This document shows positions 20,501 to 28,840 of a DNA stretch of 64,000 nt, piece after piece (the first letter of the stretch is position 1; each line of letters begins with the position of its first letter). The stretch comes from a virus. The stretch spans positions 56,836 to 120,835 of IMG/VR virus record IMGVR_UViG_3300021375_000011, one strand, 5' to 3'. Both the position numbers and the translations under genes were made by a program. Below the pieces are notes generated by a model that did no database searches, had not been told where the DNA came from, and saw only the letters and a list, made by a program, of their open reading frames with translations.

Positions 20501-23500
20501 TTATAAAATTACCAATAAGAATATACTGCCAACAGTTGGTACAATCCCTGATGATGTAGCACTTCCTACTGCAGGGTATGTAAACTATGATGATGTAGAT
20601 ATAAAAGTCTTTAACTTTGATGACTTAACCAATATTGCGGCTAATCTTGAAAACATTGCTATCGGAACAAACATATGGGTAGCAAAAGCAAATTCATATG
20701 ATTGGAACATTTATAGAAACAACTTAGTTAATGCACTGGTCACAACTGTAGTTGATAACCTAAACGGTACTTGTACATTTACATTTGATACAAATCATAA
20801 TTTGCTAACAGGCACTAGACTCGTTATAAAGTATTTTGACGTTGCAGTTGACGGTGCTTATATTATAGAAAGTGTTCCAAGTTTAAAGACTATCACAGTA
20901 ACACTTAGTTTGCCTGGAGAAACAACTTCTCTTACAGGAATCGGATTGACACTTGCTCTTGAAAGTGTGAGATTTGCACAAGCAAGTGATGTTGTGAATT
21001 CAACATTTGCAAATGCAATAGTGCCAGGCAACCAAGCATGGGTTGACGATTACGGTGATGGCAACTGGGCAGTACTACAAAAAATAAATCCATTTGGTAC
21101 CGCTACTGAATTAGATGCTGACACTCCGATACTTAATGACCTATATGGTACAACAGTTCAACAAGGAGTTACAGGTGGACTAGCAATTGGTGCACCAGGA
21201 TATGCAAGCGGAAAAGGTGCCGTATACTGTTACAATAAATCAGACACTGATACATACAAAGAAAACACAATTATGACACCTACTGCCGCTGGATTTGTAG
21301 GCACAGGCACAAGTTTAAGTGTTGGAACTATCGAACGTATAGTTGCAGGAGCACCTGCAAGTGATAGTAATAAAGGTTATGCAGTCGGTATAAGAAGAAA
21401 CAGTAGTAACGGCGAATATTCGCAGACACAATTGTTTAACACAGGAACAAATGATGTAGACAACTTTGGACAAGACGTTGCAGTAAGTGCAGATGAGCGT
21501 TGGTTGTACGTAAGTGCTCCAACAGCCACTGTTAGTGGCGATTATGTTTGGGCATATCAACAAGTTGGTGTGCAAAGTCAAACACTTAAATTTACTGGCG
21601 ATGCTACAACAACAGATTTTATTATTACAGGAACAATTGTTGTCAGTGCGGTAAATGCAACTGCACAAACACAAATAGCAGTAACCAGAAACAATGTATC
21701 ACAAACTGCTGGTAGTGATTATACAGTACAAACAAGTGGCACAAATCAAGTTGTAAGATTTGGAACTGCACCAAATGAGAATGATACTATTGTAATAACA
21801 AGACGTCAAGGTGTAACTTACCTACCTTCAGGATCAACTACGGCTTTTAGCACTGCTACCTTATTCACAGTCAATGACATTTACAGTTTTGCAGTTTACT
21901 ATAATGGTGCGTTGTTGCGTCCAATACACGATTATACATTTGCCGGCAATACTGTAACGTTGCTAGTAGCAATTAGCTCTGGCACACTACTAATTGATGC
22001 AAAAACATATTGGGATTTTGTAAAAACTATTAACACCGGTGGTAGTGTTGGTGACTTACCTGGGCAAAGCATATCCACTACAACAGATGGTAGACAAGTT
22101 ATCATTGGAGCACCTGGTGCTGAAGTTACTGTTGGATCTACCACAACAACTGATGCTGGTAAGGTGTACATTTATGACAGAAGTGTAGAGCGTTTCCAAG
22201 TTCAAACTGCATCAACAACCACACAAAGTTTTACAACATCTGACACACCCGAAGGCACACCAGCAGTAACAGTAAACGGAACATACCTAGTACCAACTGC
22301 ACAAAATAACAATGCAGAATTTAGTTTTAGCGGTACTACAATAACAATTGGAACTGCAACAAATCCGTACACACTTAATGTTGGTGACATTGTTGAGATC
22401 GAAACTAACAACTTTAGATTGGTTCAAACTATTAATTCGCCAACAGTAGGTGAAGCATACAATTTTGGTCAAGTGGTAGACATGTGTAGTACAAATTGTA
22501 GTCTATATATTGCAGAACCAAATGATAGTACAATCACAGAACAAGGCGGAAGTGTTGATAGGTGGATTAATCAATCCAGATTGTTTGGAACCATTACTGG
22601 TACTGTAACTAACCCAGTTTTAACTGCCACTGATAGTATAAGAATAAACAATTATTTTGTGACCTTAACTGGAACCACAGTTGCTAGTTTAGTAACTGAT
22701 ATCACCACTGCAGATTTGCCAAACATTAAGGCAACCGAAGTCAGTGGAGCATTACAAATTACACTTGTTGATGTACAAGCAGGTGAAGCATTTATAAAAC
22801 TACAAGTAGCACCAGGAGCAGGAACTGCGTTTGCAGATTTAGGACTCGCTCAAATGGTATTTGCACAAACTATTGTATCTCCGGTAGCACAACAGTTTGG
22901 GCATTTTGGACAAAGCCTTAAAATTGATAGCACTGCAACAACCTTAGTTGTTGGTGCTCCAGATGCTACTGCTAACTTGCCAACCACGTTTGATAGCAAT
23001 ACAACATATTTTGATAGTAAAAGCACACTGCTAATTGATCCTTTAGAGGAATCAGGCGTAGCATATACCTATAACTTTTTAAACGCCGCCAATGCAAGTG
23101 CAACCAATACAGGCAAGTTTGTTTTTGGACAACAGATTTACGATACAAGCATGGTAAGTTTTGATAAGTTTGGTAGTGCAGTTGATTATTATGCCGGAGT
23201 ATTATTAGTCGGAGCACCAAACGATGATTTAAATGATAGTTCCGGTGATTATGGAAGAGTAACACAACTTGTTAATGCAAACAAAGAAAGTGCATGGAAA
23301 ATTGTTTACAATCAGCAACCAATGGTCAACAGTGCTCTGCTTAACAGTGTGTTTACATATGATAAAGTAAGTAACGAAGTAGATACATATTTAGATTTCA
23401 TTGATCCACTACAAGGTAAAATACTAGGAGCGGCGAGTGCTAATATAAACTATCAAGGTGGTATTGATCCTGCAGCCTACAACACTGGCACAGTAAACAA

Positions 23501-26500
23501 TTTTGGTTCGCAGTGGAGAGATGAGTACTTAGGACACTTTTGGTGGGATTTAAGCACAGTTAGATTCATTGATTATCATCAAGACACTATAGAATACAAA
23601 GCAAGACGTTGGGGACAACTGTTTCCAGGTTCGTCAGTTGATGTCTATCAATGGACTAAGAACAGTGTTGCACCAGCAAACTACACAGGACCAGGCACAG
23701 TTTATACAACTGATAGTTACGTTGTAACCAGCGAGCTTGATAGTGCAGGAACATTTGTTTCAAATTATTATTATTGGGTCAAAGGATTATCTGCAGTTCC
23801 AACTGGCAAAACACTTAGTTCAAATGCTATTACACAATACATATCTGATCCGAGATCAAGTGGCGTATCATACAGTGCGGCATTAAGTCAAAACACAATT
23901 GGTTTATACAATGTACGTACACAATTGGTTGGGACAGACACTATACTGCACGTTGAATTTGATAAACTAGAAAACACTGATGCAGTACACAGTGAATATG
24001 ATTTAATCACTGACAATGATCCTAACAGTTTCTTAGGCACAGGACTTTACAGAAAGTTTTTAGATAGTTATTGTGGAGTTGATACACTTGGTAACAATGT
24101 GCCAGATCCTACTTTGAGCCCTGCTGACAAATATGGTGTAAGTTTCCGTCCAAGACAAAGTTTCTTTATAGATAGATTTCTTGCACTTGAAAATTATATG
24201 ACACGTGCAAATAGGATAATGAAACTGTATCCTATATCAGAAGACAAAAGTTTTAAATTACTAAACAGTTCAGATCCAGAACCAACAAGCGTAAGTGGTT
24301 TGTGGGATAAACGTGTGTTAACCTATGCAGAACTTACGTATCAAGATCTAAATCAAGTAGCAGTTGGTTATAACTATTTGGTAGCAAGTGACAGTACCCA
24401 AGAAGGACTATGGACAATATATACTGTAATTGCTGGACCTAGTTTACAGTTAGCAAGAGTACAAAACTATGATACACAACTATATTGGAGTTATGTAGAT
24501 TGGAATGGCTTAAATGCTGATGGAACAACCTACAGTAGTGCAAATGCTAGTGCTTACGAAGTAGAAGTGTATAGTAATCTACTTGCACTCGAAGATGTGC
24601 CAAATCAATCATGGGCTACCGTTGAATCAAACAGTTTTGGAAAGAAAGAAGTCTATCAGTATAGCACAACAACTGGTGAGTGGACAAGAGTTTTCTTAGA
24701 AGATGGAACCATTGCAGTTGACAAAACAATTTGGGATTATTCAGTTGGAAATTTTGGCTTTGATGTTGAAGCATTTGATGCACAAAGATTTGCACAAGCG
24801 CCTGATGTTGAAACAAGACAAATACTTAAAGCATTAAACGAAGAAATTTTTGTAAACGAACTAAAGATATTCAGGAACGAACTTCTAATACTTACATTTG
24901 AATTTATTATGAGTGAACAACCTGCTCCAGACTGGTTGATTAAGACATCACTGATTGATGTCAATCATAAAATACGTGACCTAATAGAATATCCAATTTT
25001 TAGAAGAGACAATCAGGATTTTGTAAGTCAATACATAGAAGAAGTAAAACCATATCATGTACAAGTTAGAGAATTTAACTTACGCTATGAAGGCGAGGAT
25101 ACTTACAACGGTAGTATTACAGACTTTGATCTTCCTGCATATTATGATGCATTGCGAAATCAATTTGTTTCGCCTATACTAGATGATAGCGAATTTCCAA
25201 CATCACTAAGTGCAGTACCAAGTACTTCTAGCGTATGGACTACATTTCCATGGAGCCAATGGTACAACAATTATAAACTTATTGTAAAAGAAGTTAAAGT
25301 TCTAAATGGCGGAAGTGGTTACACTGTACCTCCGCAAGTGGTAGTGACAGGTGATGCAACGACACAAGCAACAATGACTGCAACTGTAAACACTGCTGGT
25401 GTAGTAACCGGAATTACCGTAGACACTCTAGGAAGTGGTTATATAACTACGCCAACATTAACAATATCAGGTGGCAACGGAACAGGCGCAACTGCGGTAG
25501 TGGTGTTAGAACCACAACAGGTACGTGACTTTAAAACAACAGTCAAGTATGACAGAATTACATACACCAGTCAAGTGTTAGATTGGACTGCAAGTACTGT
25601 ATACACTGCTGGTCAATTAATTCGATATCCGGTACCAACACTTGGAGTTGTAAACGTTAGTTTGCCAGAAGTTTATAGTGTAAATTTTAATTTTACAAGT
25701 GGCACAGTATTTGATCCTGACAACTATACTAAAGTTGATCAATCAACACTAGATGGTGCAGACAGAACTATTGGATTATATACTCCAGAGCCAAATGAAC
25801 CAGGACGTGAACTAGCACAAGTGATGACAGGTATAGACTATCCTGGCGTACAAGTTCAAGGTCCAAACTTTAATCAGAATACTGGATATGATGTTGGAAA
25901 CTTTGACATAAATCCATTTGATAACATAGATTTTGGTCCAGAAGGATTACCAACATATGATCCTGCAATACTTGACGTCATTTACGAAAGTGAATTTACA
26001 GACACATACTTAGGTGTCCGTGCAACAGACATTAATGTAGTAGGTGGCGCTTTTATAGATACCTATAGTTCACATGCTCCTGAAGAACTTATACCTGGAA
26101 GCGAATTTGACACACTTGATCTAAAAGTTTACACACGTCCAGGCAGTGATTGGAGCAGTGACGGACACGGCTTTAACATTGCAACAATAAATGTTGTGTT
26201 TAACGGAGCCGGAACAACACTTGATTTTACAAGTGCAATGCTACATCCAGTTGGCATAGAAGTAATTGATATTACAAGTGGACAAAGCATTACAAACACT
26301 GCATACACAATTGACTGGGTAAACAAAGTAGTTACACTCGGTGCAACTATGCCAAGTGCAATTGGAAGTAATATTGCAATTAAGATTTATGGCCTAGGTG
26401 GCGGTTCACAGATTTACAAAGAAAGCATTGTTGGAAGTGATATTACTAGTAATGTTGCAACCATTCCAGTAGTGTTCTCTGAGATTAACCAAATGGTAAT

Positions 26501-28124
26501 TTTTGTTAATGGTACAATAATATCAGACTATGCGTTTGCCGCTAGTGGTAGTTTTGCTACTGCAATTACATTTACAAGCACATATGGTGCTAGTGATTGG
26601 ATTACTTTTGGTGTACTAGGAGCAACAACACCTGTACAATATTCATGGAGCACTCCATTAGTACAGTATATCACATACGATGGTTCAAGTTTACTCGATC
26701 CACTAACAAACAGTTTAGGTGGTACAAACCAGGCAAACATGGTTGTACAACGTGAAGGATTAAGACTTCGTCCGCCAGAAGGTATTGAATACACCGGTGA
26801 TGGTTCAAGTGCAGGTCCTTATTACATAAGCACCACTGGCATCAGTAATCAAGGTTTAGTTGCAGATAATGATCTATTGGTTTATGTTGATAATGTAAGG
26901 AAAAATTTAGCAGTCGATTGGAACCTAAGTGCATGGGATGGATCAAGCGATAGATATGTTGAATTTACAACTGCTAGTATGCCTCCTGCTAATAGTGATA
27001 TTAAGATTTTCACAACAACTGAAGCAGATTATATTTTACTTGGCGATCAGTTAGATTTACGTGTTAGTGCTGCCGCTAACGCAACATTCGCAGTGTACAC
27101 CTACAATGATACTGCTCAACAAAACATACTTACAAAAGTATTTGTTGGACCAACTACTACAGGTATTACAACAGGAGTTGCATACGACGAAGATGCTTAT
27201 GATGCAAGTGAATTTGATGAAACTGTTGGTACAACCATTGATACAAACAACTTTGCACTTGGCAGACTTGTAGACAGTCCTGAAAGACTTATAGTTACAT
27301 TAAACGGAACATTTATTAGTCAATCAGAATATGATTTAACCACAGGCACTGATAACAAAACCACATTGGTATTGGATAGAAATGTTATTAATGCTGCCGA
27401 CGTGTTAGCAGTAACTATGTTTACAAACACAGTGGTTCCAAACAGCTTAAACTTTAGAATCTTTCAAGACATGTTAGGCAATCAAAAGTTGCTAAGAATG
27501 AATACGCAAAATACAACACAACTTGCACAAGATCTTGCAATTGACGATATAGAAATTCATCTACAAGATGCAAGTAAACTTAGCGAGCCTGATTTAGATA
27601 ACAATATTTTTGGACAACTTATGGTTGGTGGTGAACGAATTACATACAGAGTGAGAGACTTAGGCAATAATACTGTTAGCGATCTCAGACGTGGTACTGC
27701 AGGCACAGGAGTCTATGCACATGCAACAGGAACCAGTGTAAGCGACGTGGGCCCAGGAGAGCAACTTCCTGCAACATATCAACAAAAAACAACAACTGAT
27801 AAAACAAATGTTGGTGATGGTACAACTACTAGATTTACAACAAGTATAATAGTACCAACTGGCTTAGACAGTACAGAACTTGCTGAATCAATTACAGTCA
27901 CAGTTGCTGGTACAGTGCTTGTACCAGACACAGATTACACAATCACTGCAACAGATAGTGCGTTTACAGAAGTAACACTTACAACACCACCACTTGCAAA
28001 TGTGGAAGTTTGGTTCAGTCAAGTTACTGCTAAAGTAATGTACGCACAAGGTAGTGGTACTGCAAGTAACGGCATTCCGTTACAAGATCAAACAACACCA
28101 GCAGTAACATTCTTAAAGAGTTAA
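14529..28124 (+). CDS. Giant baseplate wedge/structural protein (gp7 position) with FG-GAP-like propeller region
   Basis: 4531 aa, more than four times T4 gp7 (1032 aa). It starts two bases after gp6. The N-terminus (YSFDPMVDFDKYVNFGQYYW at about 115-140) resembles large wedge proteins of marine T4-like phages. Between about residues 2215 and 2900 there are seven GAP-type motifs (IGAPG, VAGAPAS, VSAPTA, IIGAPGA, IAEPND, VVGAPDA, VGAPNDD), most preceded by an FGQ/FGS strand start. This is the signature of FG-GAP propeller blades. Around 3593-3661 lies a GSGYT-x-PP repeat pair. The C-terminal 900 residues contain several copies of a VxVNG...DYT strand module. It is one uninterrupted frame, so I see no sign of decay. 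gp7 identity rests on gene order. Confidence 0.65.
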   Translation: MAKRIRSEDFLPEIFQTPANKQLLRSTLDQLTQNPKLKPTEGYIGRKIGPGVTASDSYVLEPTTTRSNYQLEPGVVQTNDNGTEVLNTITYPGIIDSLQLQGANTTRHDRLFDSEYYSFDPMVDFDKYVNFGQYYWVPAGPDSVSVFANAIPIRADYDVKYVNTGYTFSGYAGTLPTINLARQGEYNFNVSDSGRNFWIQSQPGTSGVLSQQPNQSSREVLGVTNNGDDFGTVTFNVPSNTAQNFYFTLADIGSTDLLEDTLQFNQINNVFVDVFLEEHGGIDGITDLQDRTLIITTDTDTGWEILTPFDDTLFDQDDPGIPNPGFDNSVALATDPERYVQWRISYNYENPTRPFMELTKVQDIANLSKSIINYGTDYAGVTFYKNADGVFERQPLITANLDILYYQDASDELNFGIIRLVDQANISDLNVDEDIVGKKTYTSPNGVIFTNGLKVEFTGQIVPASYEGNQYYVEGVGTAIELLPVTDFVTPETYTISASVPFDSLSFDEGGYDATSNAPTAQDYMLINRASLDQNAWSRGNRWFHIDVLSATATYNNVALDIDNNARAKRPILEFRKSLKLFNYGTLATEPVDIIDFTQTNAFQNVNGSIGYSVDGYTLIQGSRIIFANDSDPQVKNKIYTVNFVDFEDSSVKTIDLQAASLTSPEVPTNTNVVVLSGTTEQGKSYWFNGTTWVSGQQKTDTNQPPLFDVYDANGYSLSDTSVYPSTTFIGTKIFSYAVGTGATDTIIEQPLKYFSISNVGDIVFDNNLYTDTFTYVKNATSSTQKIDTGIIRQYDTISTFDKLLGWQTHFDTSVQRQSFTFDYAGIPLVLDVPVITDTAKIPVKVFVDGQFVLANTYTYTTNTDNVTVITFNANVVGQPATEPATGAVVEIQVISNSASTIGFYTIPSNLESNALNKNSENFTLGTVRTHYESICQNLEEFSGKIHGSNNVRDLGNVVPYGNLILQQSAPLTMTTPFINGREFEYFRALEFNSQEYAKTKNKILDFVANNDWSGKTTATILDTTLLSVNAGKTANAPFYWTDAIPSGNEFETTTYTFSPISTYVFDTLYSYDFTSANYNGILVYLTPKSTGIQTILVGDGDEYTVATDGPRITINSEKITLENDDIITIREYTATYGSYIPATPSMLGLYPVYLPQSFVDNTYVTPTTVIQGHDGSLTVAWETGDYRNDVLLELEKRIYNNIKISVAEKYDPPLRSSDVIPGQFRTTAYTLTEINNILNTSFLAWVGANRVPYKDQTYNADDQFTWNYSNSQNRLDGDPLLGFWRGIYFDLYDTDSPHTRPWEMVGLSVEPSWWNTRYGPAPYTSGNTVLWDDMAKGIIAYPTGNVVVEDFVRPQLLECLPTDSQGNLVSPMQSIVGSYDSGSFVKSWIAGDYAPTQTAWRRSSNYPFAIQRLLALTEPAKYFSLFADRDLYKYNTDYNQYLYNDRFRIESSELVIYGNGTSKNSYINFVVDYNRVTGIDSTVVVTDKLANLDVRLCYRMASFSDKSYLKIFSEKSSPNSLNSSLLLPDESYNLFLYKNPSFAEIQFSAVTVQRTSAGYSVSGYSTTKPYFEILQSVPTGKFTSIDVNGQQSRINNSYSDNVVQVPYGYTFTSTNAVVDFLSSYGALLQKQGLQFDSQVNDTIVNWTQMAREFLYWVGQSWTVGSLINLNPGADILKLQRDFAVVESLNNENINDIMLDQNFEPLFGKDYAVERLDNELKLIGLNNQTFSFLNARYTSYEHIIVFDNVSIFNDLIYNPVTGARQNRLLLNGNTVFDWNGTLDAQGFILNQDNIKEWVANQSYTKGQIVLYKEAYWSATRLLSPNPEFVFADWIKSDYDKIQTGLLPNIATKADALRENYDINTANLESDATLLGLGLIGFRPRQYMQNLNLDDISQAGLYSQFLGTKGTLGAAEQFKSANLGKEEAEYDIRENWAIQRGIYGANANRSYFELRLDESKLLGNPSTVAVIDPGEITTANQEILLENIWKQSYKITNKNILPTVGTIPDDVALPTAGYVNYDDVDIKVFNFDDLTNIAANLENIAIGTNIWVAKANSYDWNIYRNNLVNALVTTVVDNLNGTCTFTFDTNHNLLTGTRLVIKYFDVAVDGAYIIESVPSLKTITVTLSLPGETTSLTGIGLTLALESVRFAQASDVVNSTFANAIVPGNQAWVDDYGDGNWAVLQKINPFGTATELDADTPILNDLYGTTVQQGVTGGLAIGAPGYASGKGAVYCYNKSDTDTYKENTIMTPTAAGFVGTGTSLSVGTIERIVAGAPASDSNKGYAVGIRRNSSNGEYSQTQLFNTGTNDVDNFGQDVAVSADERWLYVSAPTATVSGDYVWAYQQVGVQSQTLKFTGDATTTDFIITGTIVVSAVNATAQTQIAVTRNNVSQTAGSDYTVQTSGTNQVVRFGTAPNENDTIVITRRQGVTYLPSGSTTAFSTATLFTVNDIYSFAVYYNGALLRPIHDYTFAGNTVTLLVAISSGTLLIDAKTYWDFVKTINTGGSVGDLPGQSISTTTDGRQVIIGAPGAEVTVGSTTTTDAGKVYIYDRSVERFQVQTASTTTQSFTTSDTPEGTPAVTVNGTYLVPTAQNNNAEFSFSGTTITIGTATNPYTLNVGDIVEIETNNFRLVQTINSPTVGEAYNFGQVVDMCSTNCSLYIAEPNDSTITEQGGSVDRWINQSRLFGTITGTVTNPVLTATDSIRINNYFVTLTGTTVASLVTDITTADLPNIKATEVSGALQITLVDVQAGEAFIKLQVAPGAGTAFADLGLAQMVFAQTIVSPVAQQFGHFGQSLKIDSTATTLVVGAPDATANLPTTFDSNTTYFDSKSTLLIDPLEESGVAYTYNFLNAANASATNTGKFVFGQQIYDTSMVSFDKFGSAVDYYAGVLLVGAPNDDLNDSSGDYGRVTQLVNANKESAWKIVYNQQPMVNSALLNSVFTYDKVSNEVDTYLDFIDPLQGKILGAASANINYQGGIDPAAYNTGTVNNFGSQWRDEYLGHFWWDLSTVRFIDYHQDTIEYKARRWGQLFPGSSVDVYQWTKNSVAPANYTGPGTVYTTDSYVVTSELDSAGTFVSNYYYWVKGLSAVPTGKTLSSNAITQYISDPRSSGVSYSAALSQNTIGLYNVRTQLVGTDTILHVEFDKLENTDAVHSEYDLITDNDPNSFLGTGLYRKFLDSYCGVDTLGNNVPDPTLSPADKYGVSFRPRQSFFIDRFLALENYMTRANRIMKLYPISEDKSFKLLNSSDPEPTSVSGLWDKRVLTYAELTYQDLNQVAVGYNYLVASDSTQEGLWTIYTVIAGPSLQLARVQNYDTQLYWSYVDWNGLNADGTTYSSANASAYEVEVYSNLLALEDVPNQSWATVESNSFGKKEVYQYSTTTGEWTRVFLEDGTIAVDKTIWDYSVGNFGFDVEAFDAQRFAQAPDVETRQILKALNEEIFVNELKIFRNELLILTFEFIMSEQPAPDWLIKTSLIDVNHKIRDLIEYPIFRRDNQDFVSQYIEEVKPYHVQVREFNLRYEGEDTYNGSITDFDLPAYYDALRNQFVSPILDDSEFPTSLSAVPSTSSVWTTFPWSQWYNNYKLIVKEVKVLNGGSGYTVPPQVVVTGDATTQATMTATVNTAGVVTGITVDTLGSGYITTPTLTISGGNGTGATAVVVLEPQQVRDFKTTVKYDRITYTSQVLDWTASTVYTAGQLIRYPVPTLGVVNVSLPEVYSVNFNFTSGTVFDPDNYTKVDQSTLDGADRTIGLYTPEPNEPGRELAQVMTGIDYPGVQVQGPNFNQNTGYDVGNFDINPFDNIDFGPEGLPTYDPAILDVIYESEFTDTYLGVRATDINVVGGAFIDTYSSHAPEELIPGSEFDTLDLKVYTRPGSDWSSDGHGFNIATINVVFNGAGTTLDFTSAMLHPVGIEVIDITSGQSITNTAYTIDWVNKVVTLGATMPSAIGSNIAIKIYGLGGGSQIYKESIVGSDITSNVATIPVVFSEINQMVIFVNGTIISDYAFAASGSFATAITFTSTYGASDWITFGVLGATTPVQYSWSTPLVQYITYDGSSLLDPLTNSLGGTNQANMVVQREGLRLRPPEGIEYTGDGSSAGPYYISTTGISNQGLVADNDLLVYVDNVRKNLAVDWNLSAWDGSSDRYVEFTTASMPPANSDIKIFTTTEADYILLGDQLDLRVSAAANATFAVYTYNDTAQQNILTKVFVGPTTTGITTGVAYDEDAYDASEFDETVGTTIDTNNFALGRLVDSPERLIVTLNGTFISQSEYDLTTGTDNKTTLVLDRNVINAADVLAVTMFTNTVVPNSLNFRIFQDMLGNQKLLRMNTQNTTQLAQDLAIDDIEIHLQDASKLSEPDLDNNIFGQLMVGGERITYRVRDLGNNTVSDLRRGTAGTGVYAHATGTSVSDVGPGEQLPATYQQKTTTDKTNVGDGTTTRFTTSIIVPTGLDSTELAESITVTVAGTVLVPDTDYTITATDSAFTEVTLTTPPLANVEVWFSQVTAKVMYAQGSGTASNGIPLQDQTTPAVTFLKS

Positions 28125-28155
28125 ACTGGTAGTTAATGAATAAGGTAAATACAGT

Positions 28156-28812
28156 ATGGAACAAGAAACAAAAAATGAGGCCATAGTGGATCAAGAAGAA
28201 AAACGTCCAAACGAAGCAGGACAACTTGCTATCAGTGGGCATATTAAGATATTTGATCCTAATAGCGGTGAAGTTATTGTTGACAAACGAAATGCTATAC
28301 ACTATGAAAATATAAGTCAAAGTATAGCAAATAGTTTAGCAAATAAAACTATTGGCCAAATTTATAGTATGAGTTTTGGCAACGGCGGTAGCAGTGTTGA
28401 TCCTACAGGAGTGATTACCTACTTGCCACCAAACACAACAGGACAGAATGCTAACTTGTACAATCCAACCTACTCAAAAGTAGTAGACGATAACAGTGCA
28501 AGTAACACTGACACTAGCAGTAATAACCTTACTATAACACATACAACAGGTAAAGTTTATTCAGATATACTTGTTAGTTGTCTGTTAGATTATGGCGAGC
28601 CATCAGGGCAACAAGCATTTGATAATTCAACAGATTTCAACGGTGATTATGTATTTGATGAACTAGGATTAAAAACTTGGAACGGAAGTGCAACTGACCT
28701 TAGATTGATAACACATGTTATCTTTCACCCAGTTCAAAAATCATTGAACAGACAGATACAAATTGATTATACAGTTCGTATACAAACATTAACTAATCTT
28801 AGTGCAACATAA
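28156..28812 (+). CDS. Virion structural protein, gp8 position
   Basis: 218 aa. It has an acidic N-terminal tail, then GHIKIFDPNSGEVIVDKRNA and IYSMSFGNGGSSVDPTG, a combination I associate with conserved structural proteins of marine T4-like phages. It sits where T4 has gp8, directly after the gp7-like gene, but it is shorter than T4 gp8 (334 aa) and I cannot align the two by eye. The start is a clear ATG with GTAAATA just upstream but no strong ribosome site. Confidence 0.55.
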   Translation: MEQETKNEAIVDQEEKRPNEAGQLAISGHIKIFDPNSGEVIVDKRNAIHYENISQSIANSLANKTIGQIYSMSFGNGGSSVDPTGVITYLPPNTTGQNANLYNPTYSKVVDDNSASNTDTSSNNLTITHTTGKVYSDILVSCLLDYGEPSGQQAFDNSTDFNGDYVFDELGLKTWNGSATDLRLITHVIFHPVQKSLNRQIQIDYTVRIQTLTNLSAT

Positions 28813-28815
28813 ATA
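28808..28815 (+). promoter_or_regulatory. T4-late-like promoter element
   Basis: CATAAATA, 25 bases before the next ATG, with an ACGGAG ribosome site in between. The element overlaps the stop codon of the preceding gene. Confidence 0.5.
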
Positions 28816-28840
28816 CACTTAGAAAACGGAGTAAAACAAA

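Noticed and set aside
28144-28151. GGTAAATA before the gp8-position gene as a late promoter
   Set aside because: Two mismatches to TATAAATA and only 4 bases from the ATG.
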